This document shows positions 13,050 through 19,971 of a stretch of 20,675 bases of DNA, piece after piece. The stretch's first letter is position 1. Every line of letters begins with the position of its first letter. A program made the position numbers and the translations under genes. The notes under the pieces are model-generated. The model did no database searches. It was not told where the DNA came from and saw nothing but the letters and a program-made list of their open reading frames with translations. Location of the stretch: the IMG/VR virus record IMGVR_UViG_3300031539_004337, positions 1 through 20,675 of that record; one strand, given 5' to 3'. Source of the stretch: a virus.

Positions 13050-13391
13050 ATGAGCAGCAGTTGGATTAGACAGGACAAGCGCAACGCAATCTACCTCCGG
13101 GACGGTTGCGCGTGCGTCTTCTGCGGGGCCGCGATGGACGACCCCGGCACCGTCCTGACGCTGGACCACCTGCAAGCGCGCAACCTGGGCGGCAGCAACG
13201 AGGCGACGAACCTCGTGACGGCCTGCCTGAGCTGCAACAGCTCGAAGCAGGACCTCCCGATGCGTGACTGGTACCGCGCCCTCGCCGACCGCGGCGTGGA
13301 CGTGAGCGAGCTCCCGAAGAAAATCCGGCGCCACACCCGCCGGGCCATCAACCTGAAAGCAGCCCGCCAGCTCATCGCGGCGCGGGCGTAG
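13050..13391 (+). CDS. HNH endonuclease (113 aa)
   Basis: Compact HNH nuclease. AAGGGAG precedes the ATG. Motifs in order are RNAIYLRDGCACVFCG (CxxC, residues about 11-26), LTLDHLQARNLGGSNEATNLV (catalytic DH then Asn) and ACLSCNSSKQD (CxxCN). Paired CxxC motifs bind a structural zinc, and the His/Asn pair coordinates the catalytic metal. Such proteins cut or nick DNA. Phage versions act in packaging, in homing or as accessory effectors. There is no terminase nearby and the gene has its own promoter, so the packaging role is less likely. It begins a three-gene cassette. The basic C-terminal helix may contact DNA. Confidence 0.93.
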   Translation: MSSSWIRQDKRNAIYLRDGCACVFCGAAMDDPGTVLTLDHLQARNLGGSNEATNLVTACLSCNSSKQDLPMRDWYRALADRGVDVSELPKKIRRHTRRAINLKAARQLIAARA

Positions 13392-13399
13392 GAGACATC

Positions 13400-13984
13400 A
13401 TGAGCACTGCATCCAATCTCGAGACCATCGCGACGGCCCTTGGCTGGGCCGACTACCAGACCACCGGGAGCCTGGATGTGGGCCCCAGTGACACGCTCCA
13501 GATCAGTGACGGCAACTACTGGTACCTTGTTGACGAGTACTGGGCCTGGGCCTGGGCCTCGGATTACGAGGCCAACAAGGACGGGCGGCCATATGATGAC
13601 TTCTGCCGGGCTGTTGATCATATCGACCCGATGAGCTTGGGCTCGATCCGCGCGGACCGTAAGAGGTGGGCAGGGCTCTGCGGGGTTGGAGGCGACATCT
13701 ACGCTCGCGTCACAGCACCAGACGCCGACAAGATCAACTCCGCGGCGACCTTCCTCGGCGCCACCAAGGCGAGCCACGATCACCACGTATGGCGGGACTA
13801 CGAGACCAAGAGGTGGCTAGCCGCCGACCTCGATGAGCTCGAAGAGCTTGCGGACGAGCTCGATGCAGCTGATGACCTGGAGTCCGTATACGCTGCGTGG
13901 GTCGCAGACCGCGCAGATCTGGAGATCGTCGGGGACGACCACGAGCAACTCGTCGAGGCGATCAAGGCGGCGAAAGAACTGTGA
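13400..13984 (+). CDS. acidic hypothetical protein (194 aa)
   Basis: AGGAG lies 6 bases before the ATG, eight bases after the HNH stop. The N-terminal half is Trp/Tyr-rich (NYWYLVDEYWAWAWASDYE), the middle has CGVGGDIYARVTAPDADK, and the C-terminal third is strongly acidic and helical (LDELEELADELDAADDLE). Overall charge is clearly negative. Acidic phage proteins can be DNA mimics or inhibitors, but no motif proves that here. No family recognised. Confidence 0.72.
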   Translation: MSTASNLETIATALGWADYQTTGSLDVGPSDTLQISDGNYWYLVDEYWAWAWASDYEANKDGRPYDDFCRAVDHIDPMSLGSIRADRKRWAGLCGVGGDIYARVTAPDADKINSAATFLGATKASHDHHVWRDYETKRWLAADLDELEELADELDAADDLESVYAAWVADRADLEIVGDDHEQLVEAIKAAKEL

Positions 13985-14319
13985 AAATCCCACGAGCAGA
14001 CGAGCTGGCGATAACCTGGGGCGTGGCTGTAGACACCATCTACAGCCGCACGAGCGGTAGAGCCCACGTCACCGCGCTCGACCTCGACGACCTGGCCAGG
14101 CGTCATCGGCTCGACCGCGGCGAGATCGTCGAGCACTTCGCCGCCAGACGCCGGCGCTACCTCGAGCGCATCGGGGAGCCATCGCCACCGGCAGAGCCGG
14201 ACGTCACCGACAGCGATCGGGAGGCGATGCGACGGGTAGCAGCTCGCGTCGCCGAGCGGGCGGCAGCCGAGATCAATGCCGGCCGGCTAGTCGACAGCGA
14301 GGACGACGACGGCGGTTAG
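13981..14319 (+). CDS. small HTH-like hypothetical protein (112 aa)
   Basis: GTG start in a GTGA overlap with the acidic protein's stop. Residues 5-55 (ADELAITWGVAVDTIYSRTS then LDLDDLARRHRLDRGEIVEHF) resemble a compact helix-turn-helix. Residues 75-108 are helical with an acidic tail (SEDDDGG). It may regulate the cassette, possibly through the palindrome ahead of the HNH promoter. That link is inference. The 3' end overlaps the convergent spanin-like gene by 33 bases. Confidence 0.62.
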   Translation: MKIPRADELAITWGVAVDTIYSRTSGRAHVTALDLDDLARRHRLDRGEIVEHFAARRRRYLERIGEPSPPAEPDVTDSDREAMRRVAARVAERAAAEINAGRLVDSEDDDGG

Positions 14320-14679
14320 CGCACCGGCCGCGACGATGCCGAGGGCGATCACAAACGCCGGCTCCTGCCACCATGACACCTGGGCAGGGGCCGGCGTCGT
14401 CGCGTCTGCGAGCAGCTGCGCCAGCCGGGCTGCCCGGAAGCGCTCGTCCTGCTCATCAGCCCGTGCTGCAGCCATCTCCGCCTCGTGCTGGTCACGCATG
14501 ACCGTTGCCTCCGCCTCGCAGGCGCGCAGCCGCTCGTGCTCCACGAGTGCCCTGCGGACCTCGTCCTGGTCGAGACACAGGGACGTGCTCGGGCACGGAG
14601 CGGGTGGAGCGGGACTGCTCGCATAGCCCGTGCCCGAGCACAGTAGGAGCATGAGCAGGAGCAGGGACAACCTACTCAT
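14287..14679 (-). CDS. spanin-like protein with N-terminal signal and C-terminal TM (130 aa)
   Basis: The start ATG at 14679 is preferred because MSRLSLLLLMLLLCSG is a signal peptide with Cys14 as possible lipidation site; the LLLC lipobox is imperfect. A Pro-rich stretch (SSPAPPAPCPSTS) follows, then an acidic/basic coiled coil (about 38-90), then a TM segment near the C-terminus (FVIALGIVAAGALTAVVVLAV). An outer-membrane lipoprotein anchor plus a C-terminal inner-membrane helix is the layout of unimolecular spanins, which disrupt the Gram-negative envelope at the end of lysis. The order after an i-spanin-like gene and the 8-base overlap also fit an o-spanin. It is the last gene of the late operon. 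Confidence 0.6.
   Translation of the reverse strand: MSRLSLLLLMLLLCSGTGYASSPAPPAPCPSTSLCLDQDEVRRALVEHERLRACEAEATVMRDQHEAEMAAARADEQDERFRAARLAQLLADATTPAPAQVSWWQEPAFVIALGIVAAGALTAVVVLAVD
14585..14641. repeat. 14-bp inverted repeat inside the spanin-like gene
   Basis: GTGCTCGGGCACGG (14585-14598) and CCGTGCCCGAGCAC (14628-14641) are exact reverse complements separated by 29 bases. On the minus-strand mRNA they form a strong stem in the signal-peptide coding region. No T-run follows, so it is not an obvious terminator. Confidence 0.85.
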
Positions 14680-15040
14680 GCGCTCCGTCTCCGAAGGCCG
14701 CCGCCCAGAGATCTGCCAGTCGCTCCGAGCTCGCCTTGTCGATCTCGTCCTCGGCCTCCTCGGCCTGCTGCCGGATCTCCTGGAGGCGCGCGGCGGACTT
14801 GGCACGCTCAGCCTCGAGCCGTACCGCGGTGGCCCGGTGGCGCTCCGCAGCGGTGCGCTCGATCTCAGCAAGGCGGTTGGCGATCCTGGCCTGCTCCTCG
14901 GCCACAGCCCGCGCCTCCTCGGCCCGCTTGCGGCGCCTGCGCTCGTAGCCGTAGATCGGGATGAGCACGGAGAGGATGACGCCAAGGGCCGCCGCGATCC
15001 ATTTCCAGGCCCGCCCGAGCCATGCCGAGACGCTACCCAC
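14672..15040 (-). CDS. i-spanin-like protein: N-terminal TM plus coiled coil (122 aa)
   Basis: Start is placed at GTG 15040, giving the 8-base overlap GTGGGTAG with the upstream stop. An ATG at 15067 would add nine polar residues and is possible. After SAWLGRAWKW comes one TM helix (IAAALGVILSVLIPIYGY), then a highly charged coiled coil from about residue 33 to 108, rich in Arg, Glu and Ala. This matches the topology of inner-membrane spanins (Rz-like), which pair with an outer-membrane partner. The downstream gene overlaps it by 8 bases, as Rz/Rz1 pairs often do. No sequence-level family signature is claimed. Confidence 0.62.
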   Translation of the reverse strand: MGSVSAWLGRAWKWIAAALGVILSVLIPIYGYERRRRKRAEEARAVAEEQARIANRLAEIERTAAERHRATAVRLEAERAKSAARLQEIRQQAEEAEDEIDKASSERLADLWAAAFGDGAHE

Positions 15041-15377
15041 GCGGCATCCCGGGGAGCATGTCGGCAAGCCTGCCGAGGCGCTGCCCGATGAGCCGCACGA
15101 TGCTCGAGGCCAGCACGCCTCCTGCCGCCCCTACCCCAGCGCCATAGCAGGCGTCCCACGAGACAGCACCGAGGACGAGACCTACGGAGGCGCCGATCGC
15201 GATGGATAAGAAGACGAGCAGCGGAGCCCACCACATCCGCTCCGTCGCGGCCTTGGTGTCGGTGCCAGGGCTCCGCAGCTTGTACCGCGACAGCCACGCG
15301 CGCTTGATGGCCTCGGTGATGCCCCACGCGAGGACCGCCGGCACGATGACGCAGAGGGCGATGGCGAGCTCGATCAT
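15033..15377 (-). CDS. holin candidate, 3 TM (114 aa)
   Basis: The ATG at 15377 makes an ATGA overlap with the upstream stop. Hydrophobic segments are at about residues 2-23 (IELAIALCVIVPAVLAWGI), 48-73 (WAPLLVFLSIAIGASVGLVLG) and 76-98 (Gly/Ala-rich). Between the first two is a basic loop (IKRAWLSRYKLRS). Size, three TMs and position next to the endolysin fit a class I holin, which forms membrane lesions that release the endolysin. The Gly/Ala-rich third segment may be amphipathic rather than fully transmembrane. Confidence 0.68.
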   Translation of the reverse strand: MIELAIALCVIVPAVLAWGITEAIKRAWLSRYKLRSPGTDTKAATERMWWAPLLVFLSIAIGASVGLVLGAVSWDACYGAGVGAAGGVLASSIVRLIGQRLGRLADMLPGMPRG

Positions 15378-15622
15378 AGCGCTGCGATCCTGTCCTTGTG
15401 GCGCTCTGCGCACACGCGCTGGATTCCGCCCAGTGCCACGTCGAGGCTCCCGATGCGCTCGCCCTGCCTGTCCTGGCTGGCGGTGATCCTGTCGACGTCT
15501 CGGCGGAGCTCCCCGAGCTCGGACTTCAGCGCCGCCAGGCTGGACGACACCTTGACCGACGCACCGACAGCAGAGCCGACGATCGCCAAGAGGAGCCCAG
15601 CGAATTGAAGCCAGTCCATCAT
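15374..15622 (-). CDS. membrane-anchored coiled-coil lysis protein, second holin candidate (82 aa)
   Basis: The ATG at 15622 shares a base with the endolysin stop; a second ATG follows immediately. MMDWLQFAGLLLAIVGSAVGAS gives one TM at residues 5-22. The rest is a helical, charged region (LAALKSELGELRRDVDRITA) typical of a coiled coil. Layout resembles small XhlA-like haemolysin or antiholin proteins found in lysis cassettes, though they usually have the TM at the other end. Probably modulates or forms membrane lesions together with the 3-TM protein. Confidence 0.6.
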   Translation of the reverse strand: MMDWLQFAGLLLAIVGSAVGASVKVSSSLAALKSELGELRRDVDRITASQDRQGERIGSLDVALGGIQRVCAERHKDRIAAL

Positions 15623-16356
15623 CACACCACCTCCGCCCGCTGCCGCACCAGCAGGTTGCGATCTATGTTTCCATTGCCTCCGCGATACCACGGCACCGAC
15701 CCGTGCCCCGTCCACTGCCAGATCCTCGGCTCCCACCATGACCCATCGGACAGCGCCACGGCATCGGGGCGACGGGTGGGGACGTCGGTGCGCTCCGGGC
15801 CGACCTTGACGTAGGACGCCAGCCACAGGTCGAATAGCGCGAGCTCGGGATTGCCGAGGTAGCGATAGCGCACGTAGCTCCGGCCCGTGTAGATCCCGCA
15901 CCGCTCGCCGAGCTCGTCCTGCACGCGCGCGATGAAGGCCCGCGTCCAGAGCATCACCTCGGACGGCCGGAACTGGCGCCGGAAGGCCTTCCCGCGCTCC
16001 CTGCCTTCCTTCGTCTTGCCGAAGCTTTGCCACTCCATGTCAAGCCACAGGCGCGGGCCGAGCTCGTCTGGCCAGATCGTGCCGAGGATGCCGGCGCGCT
16101 CGACGGCCGCGCAGAAGACGTCGGCCTGCTCGACGGGCCGCCACGTCCGCAGTCCTCGGCGGAGCGGCGTGGCGAAGTGGTAGGCGCCCGTCGGCAGCAG
16201 GGCCTCGAGCGCCTTCCTGGCATGTGCGATGCCCTTCTTCGAGGCGCTCTCGCCCTGCGACAACTTGCATATCACGAAGCCGTCGCCCGCGGCGTGGGCG
16301 CCGGAGTAGTCCGCGCCCGCCAGGCTCTGCCAGCCGCTGACGTCGACTCCGCGCAC
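15622..16356 (-). CDS. endolysin, glycoside hydrolase family 25 (lysozyme/muramidase)
   Basis: 244 residues, GTG start at 16356 with GGAG 7 bases upstream and a three-base gap from the preceding stop. GH25 motifs are present in order: RGVDVSGWQ (D5), VICKLSQG, PTGAYHFA, LWLDMEWQ (D106 and catalytic E108), CGIYTGRSY, LWLASYVK, and IWQWTGHGSVPWY ending with NIDRNL. These enzymes cleave the MurNAc-GlcNAc bond of peptidoglycan. There is no signal peptide and no cell-wall-binding tail, so export must rely on a holin. That matches the genes that follow. A GH25 endolysin with spanin-like genes is a less common pairing than the usual lysozyme fold. Confidence 0.94.
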   Translation of the reverse strand: MRGVDVSGWQSLAGADYSGAHAAGDGFVICKLSQGESASKKGIAHARKALEALLPTGAYHFATPLRRGLRTWRPVEQADVFCAAVERAGILGTIWPDELGPRLWLDMEWQSFGKTKEGRERGKAFRRQFRPSEVMLWTRAFIARVQDELGERCGIYTGRSYVRYRYLGNPELALFDLWLASYVKVGPERTDVPTRRPDAVALSDGSWWEPRIWQWTGHGSVPWYRGGNGNIDRNLLVRQRAEVV

Positions 16357-16359
16357 AGC

Positions 16360-17235
16360 CTACTCCGTGGTGCCGTAGGTTCCGAAGACCACCAGCCGGC
16401 CGGCCGTGATGGCCTCGACACCGACCTCGAGGTTGAGCCGCCGCCTGCTTGTCGTCTTGGTCGTGGCCGCCGCTGCGGTTCCGTCGCAGAGCGTGTCGAG
16501 CAGCCCCGCCGCGTCCCACGGGTTGCTCAAGTCCGAGATCGCGATGGCTGCCACGATGCCCGTGGTGTCGTCTGCCGTGACGCCGAGGCCCACCGTGGCC
16601 GCGTCACCAGTCGGGCTCTCGAGCGTGGTGAGGACCTCGGCCTTGGCGCTCACCACGTAGGCGTTGTCCGGCAGCTCCGGGCCGAATGGGTTGGATCCGA
16701 CGGCGCCACCGTGCGTCGCGAAGTCGTAGGTCGCGCGGAAGTTTCCGCTCGTAGCGAAGTCGACGGATCCCGACACGTCGTAGACGACGCCCCACTTGGC
16801 GGCGCCCGTGCTCTTGTCGAAGCAGGCGTAGGCCGTCGCATCCGTCACTCGGATGGAGCCGTTGAACCAGCCCTTCGTCTGGTCGTCGGTCGCACCGGGG
16901 ACGCCAGCGATGGCCACGACGTAGGTGGTGCGCAACCAGACGGCGGCTCCGGCTGCAGCGCTGGTACACAGCCACTGCGACCCGTCGAGCGTGTTGGCGA
17001 CAACATCACCGAAGGCGTAGCCTGCGTCCACGTCCTGGGCGACCCCGGGCTGCGCACCGAGGGTCTTGAGCGTCCGCGTGTGCCAGGCGGTGGTGCCGTT
17101 GATGTTCTGGAAGACGTCCGAGCCGTCGGCCATGAACGCAATGGCGCCGATGTCCCCCATGATGATCCCGTTGGGGTCGGCGTCGACGATGAGGAAATCC
17201 AGGTCCCCGAAGGGCTCGCGGTGGACGATGGCCAT
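16360..17235 (-). CDS. virion-type paralog 1, shared N-terminal module plus beta-rich tail (291 aa)
   Basis: SD TAGGAG precedes the ATG. Residues 1-52 are the shared module (MAIVHREPFGDLDFLIVDAD, then a Gly-rich part ending in NGTTAW). Beyond it is a middle region with LCTSAAAGAAVWLRTTYVV and then KWGVVYDVSGSVDFATSGNF. The C-terminal 120 residues (YDFATHGGAVGSNPFGPELP to RLVVFGTY) resemble, from memory, a recurrent beta-sandwich module in phage structural proteins. Adjacent to the endolysin, a fibre or surface-decoration role is likely. This copy is the last of the array before the lysis genes and its module is the most divergent among paralogs 1-3. Confidence 0.75.
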   Translation of the reverse strand: MAIVHREPFGDLDFLIVDADPNGIIMGDIGAIAFMADGSDVFQNINGTTAWHTRTLKTLGAQPGVAQDVDAGYAFGDVVANTLDGSQWLCTSAAAGAAVWLRTTYVVAIAGVPGATDDQTKGWFNGSIRVTDATAYACFDKSTGAAKWGVVYDVSGSVDFATSGNFRATYDFATHGGAVGSNPFGPELPDNAYVVSAKAEVLTTLESPTGDAATVGLGVTADDTTGIVAAIAISDLSNPWDAAGLLDTLCDGTAAAATTKTTSRRRLNLEVGVEAITAGRLVVFGTYGTTE

Positions 17236-17253
17236 GGGATGCTCCTATGCGTG

Positions 17254-18387
17254 TCAGCCGATCCGCAGGACCGACAGGTTTCTCTTCGTGATGCGGACGT
17301 TGTTTCCGCCGACTGACCGGAAGCGGCCCTCGATGGCCTGGCCAGCCGAAAGGCCGGTGACCCTGCAGTGTGTACCGATGCTCCCGATGTCACCGATGTT
17401 CGAGATCTTGCGCGGGCATTCAGAATCCGCGACCACGACCGAGTTCGCATAGATCGCCGTCTCGAGCGTCTCGAGCGCGGCCGTGACGTTGCCGGTGACA
17501 GTGAACCAGACGAGATAGTCGCCAGCACCAGGCGTGATCGTCATGCCAGTCACGAGGACGTGCGTGGCGCTCGTGGTGTCCGCGTTGCTGGAGCCAGCCA
17601 CGGATGCTGAGTAGGCATCCGGGATGGCATCGATCTTGGTTTTGTCCGCCCCCGTCATCAGGCCGGCGTTGCCGCCCGCGACAGCGACAGGACGAGCCAG
17701 GCGAGCCAGACCGAAACAGCAGCCCAGCTCGAAGTCACGCGGCTCGTGCTCGAGCGAGGAGAGCTGCGGCTGAAACACAAGGTGAACGCCGGTCAGCGCG
17801 AGGGTCGGGATCGGATCATCCTCGAAGCTACCCTGCAGAAACCGCAGTGTGTAGGGTCCGGTGGTGTCGCGCGCCGGGGTGGTGATGACGCAGAACGCGC
17901 CGGTCGGCAGTGTCGGGGCAAGGTCCCCCTGCACGATAGACAGCGTGGCCGCCGCTATGATCATCCCGGCGTAGGCCACGTCGTCGTCGTAGGTCTCTGG
18001 AGTCGGCCTTCCCGCCACGGTGTTCCAGCATCCCCGCTGGCCGTCCACTGCCACCTCGAGCATCACCGGGATTCCCTCGACGTCCTCGTGCCCTGCGACC
18101 CCGGGCGTGGTGGTGAAGTCGAAGCCCGGGTCCGCCGTGACGTCTAGCGTGGTGCCACCAGCAAAGACAAACGGTCCCTGCGAACCGCCCGAGACCTTGA
18201 TGCCGACCGCCAGCCCGCGCACATCCTGCCGCGACCATGCCGTGGCGCCGTCAATGTTCCGGTAGCTCGCGGTCCCATCGTCCATGTACGCCACCGCGCC
18301 GACGAGCGCGCTGGTAGCTCCGCTCGGGTCCGCGTCGACGATGAGGATCTCGGTGTCGCCGAGGGGCTGCCTGTGGATCACTGCCAT
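17254..18387 (-). CDS. virion-type paralog 2 (377 aa)
   Basis: AGGAG lies 7 bases before the ATG. The shared module (MAVIHRQPLGDTEILIVDAD, SGATSALVGAVAYMDDG, NIDGATAW) is followed by a unique segment (GGSQGPFVFAGGTTLDVTAD, WNTVAGRPTPETYDDDVAYAG). A second unique part has beta-prone stretches and ends in GAGDYLVWFTVTGNV, LETAIYANSVVVADSEC and VGGNNVRITKRNLSVL. The last 110 residues look like a jelly-roll or receptor-binding head. No catalytic motif seen. Likely a tail fibre or virion surface protein. The first codons share a 49-base identical block with paralog 3. Confidence 0.75.
   Translation of the reverse strand: MAVIHRQPLGDTEILIVDADPSGATSALVGAVAYMDDGTASYRNIDGATAWSRQDVRGLAVGIKVSGGSQGPFVFAGGTTLDVTADPGFDFTTTPGVAGHEDVEGIPVMLEVAVDGQRGCWNTVAGRPTPETYDDDVAYAGMIIAAATLSIVQGDLAPTLPTGAFCVITTPARDTTGPYTLRFLQGSFEDDPIPTLALTGVHLVFQPQLSSLEHEPRDFELGCCFGLARLARPVAVAGGNAGLMTGADKTKIDAIPDAYSASVAGSSNADTTSATHVLVTGMTITPGAGDYLVWFTVTGNVTAALETLETAIYANSVVVADSECPRKISNIGDIGSIGTHCRVTGLSAGQAIEGRFRSVGGNNVRITKRNLSVLRIG
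18320..18368 (-). repeat. 49-bp identical tag, copy in paralog 2
   Basis: Identical over 49 bases, wobble positions included, to 19880-19928. It encodes PLGDTEILIVDADPSG in both genes. Outside the block the two genes differ within a few bases. Confidence 0.92.
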
Positions 18388-18396
18388 CGTGAGCTC

Positions 18397-19947
18397 CTAG
18401 TCGAGTGGTACCCAGTCGTAATAGAGCATCGTGCCGTAGTAGTCGAGGAGGCCGACGCCGGCGCCGTCCGCGATGACCTGCATCTCGACGCCGATCATGT
18501 CGCCCGCAGCCACGAAGGCCGGCGCGGCGAGCGTGACGGTGGCGGTGTGCCAGCGGATGCCACCGGCGCCGTTGTCGACGCCGCGCTTTACTGCGGTGTT
18601 GTGGCTGGCGTCGTACTCGCCGTCGACAAGCCCAGCGATCGCAGCCTTCGCGGGCATGCCGGCGCCGTCAGCCGGCACCGAGCGGGTGTAGACCACGGCC
18701 CGCGCGTCCCCGACTGGCCCAGTCGTGATCTTGTAGACGCTCTTGTAGCCGGTGATCTTGACGCCGCGCGAGGCCGTCCCGCGCGTCATGAGCGGGGCCT
18801 CGGTGTACCAGTCGCTGCCGGTGACCGAGCCGGTGCGGCGCACAGCAAAGTTATTGCCCGAGCCGTTGACAGTGTTCCACACCCCGCCAGACTTCTCCCC
18901 GCCCATGAAGCTGACCCACAGCTGGCCGTCGGTGAGCGTCTGCGCGGGCACGGCGTCGTCGCCTAGCGGGGAGTGCGTCGCAGCGTGCGGGTCCGCCAAT
19001 GCCAGCGTAGCACCTCCGAGCAGCGATCCACCGAAGCGGCCCAGCGTGCCATGGTCGGCCCGGAAGGAGGACGCCGGGCCAGAGAAGTCGCCGGAAATCG
19101 AGCAGCTCGACAGGTAGCGTGTGCCGGCCGCAGTGACCGTGATCGCGGTGAAGCTCGAATCCGTCTCATCGTCGATCTTTGCGACGGTGACGGCAGCCCC
19201 AAAGCGATTATGGGCTCCTCTGTACATGGTCGCCGTCGGCGCGTTGACCGCCCCGGACGTCTCGGACTGCTCGAGGAAAAGCCGCGCCGTGGCTGTCTGT
19301 CCACTGAGATCGATCGCGCTGGCAGCCCCCATACCCACGACTGCGGCCGACTCGATGTAGAGATCCTGCTGCTTGCCTGCGCCCACGTCGGAAAGCACGA
19401 CGGCGCCGGAAATGAGCCAGTTGGCGACGTCGAAGCGGCTCTGGATTCTGAGCTGCGTGGACGCCCCTGCCGCCGCTGCCGCCGGATCTGCGATGCGCGA
19501 GATCGATCGGGGAGACGTCGGGATCACGCCAAGCGTCACGGACCCATCGGCTACCAGGTGCCAGGCGCCTCCGTCCGTCTGCGGGATCGTGACCGCCTCA
19601 TCATAGGTACCGCGCTTGACGAAGACGACGCGGTCCGCCGCGCTGCCACTCGCCGCGGCCGCAGCGGCAATGTCGGTGATGGCCGCCTGAATCGTGGTGT
19701 AAGGATTGGCCGCGCTGCCGTTTGGGGCCGAGTCGGTGTTGCTCGAGTCGACGTACCGCTCGAGGCCGAGAGCCTCCCGGCTATCGACCCTTGCCCACGC
19801 CGTCGCGCCATCGGTATTGCGCCAGGTCTCGCGGCCGTCTTCGGAGTAGGCGGACGATCCGATGATGCCGGTGACGGCCCCGCTCGGGTCCGCGTCGACG
19901 ATGAGGATCTCGGTGTCGCCGAGGGGCTCGCGGTGTTTCACTGCCAT
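18397..19947 (-). CDS. virion-type paralog 3 with beta-helix-like middle (516 aa)
   Basis: AGGAGGG precedes the ATG. The shared module (MAVKHREPLGDTEILIVDAD) is followed by YVDSSNTDSAPNGSAANPYT, TIQAAITDIAAAAAASG and RVVFVKRGTYDEAVTIP, the entry motif of right-handed beta-helix tail proteins such as pectate-lyase-like tailspikes. The region to about residue 330 is consistent with coils. The C-terminal 190 residues (QLWVSFMGGEKSGGVWNTVNG to YGTMLYYDWVPLD) form another beta-rich domain. No depolymerase catalytic residues can be assigned. Largest member of the array and the best tailspike candidate. Confidence 0.78.
   Translation of the reverse strand: MAVKHREPLGDTEILIVDADPSGAVTGIIGSSAYSEDGRETWRNTDGATAWARVDSREALGLERYVDSSNTDSAPNGSAANPYTTIQAAITDIAAAAAASGSAADRVVFVKRGTYDEAVTIPQTDGGAWHLVADGSVTLGVIPTSPRSISRIADPAAAAAGASTQLRIQSRFDVANWLISGAVVLSDVGAGKQQDLYIESAAVVGMGAASAIDLSGQTATARLFLEQSETSGAVNAPTATMYRGAHNRFGAAVTVAKIDDETDSSFTAITVTAAGTRYLSSCSISGDFSGPASSFRADHGTLGRFGGSLLGGATLALADPHAATHSPLGDDAVPAQTLTDGQLWVSFMGGEKSGGVWNTVNGSGNNFAVRRTGSVTGSDWYTEAPLMTRGTASRGVKITGYKSVYKITTGPVGDARAVVYTRSVPADGAGMPAKAAIAGLVDGEYDASHNTAVKRGVDNGAGGIRWHTATVTLAAPAFVAAGDMIGVEMQVIADGAGVGLLDYYGTMLYYDWVPLD
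19880..19928 (-). repeat. 49-bp identical tag, copy in paralog 3
   Basis: Second copy of the block at 18320-18368, in the same codon phase and at the same position in the gene. A shorter shared stretch of about 18 bases (from GGGTCCGCGTCGACGATG on the plus strand) also occurs in paralog 4 near 20397. Confidence 0.92.
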
Positions 19948-19971
19948 CGGATCGCCCTCCTGATGCTACTA

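Noticed and set aside
15041-15067. ATG 15067 as start of the i-spanin-like gene
   Set aside because: It would add residues with no signal and a longer overlap. GTG 15040 gives the 8-base overlap seen at other junctions. Not fully excluded.
15061-15076. Six-base-pair hairpin TCGGCA/TGCCGA near the end of the holin-like gene
   Set aside because: Short, within coding sequence, without a T-run; this size occurs often by chance in GC-rich DNA.
16027-17316. Long plus-strand open frame opposite the endolysin and paralog 1
   Set aside because: Antisense to the clear GH25 motifs; Arg/Val/Gly-rich with no domain.
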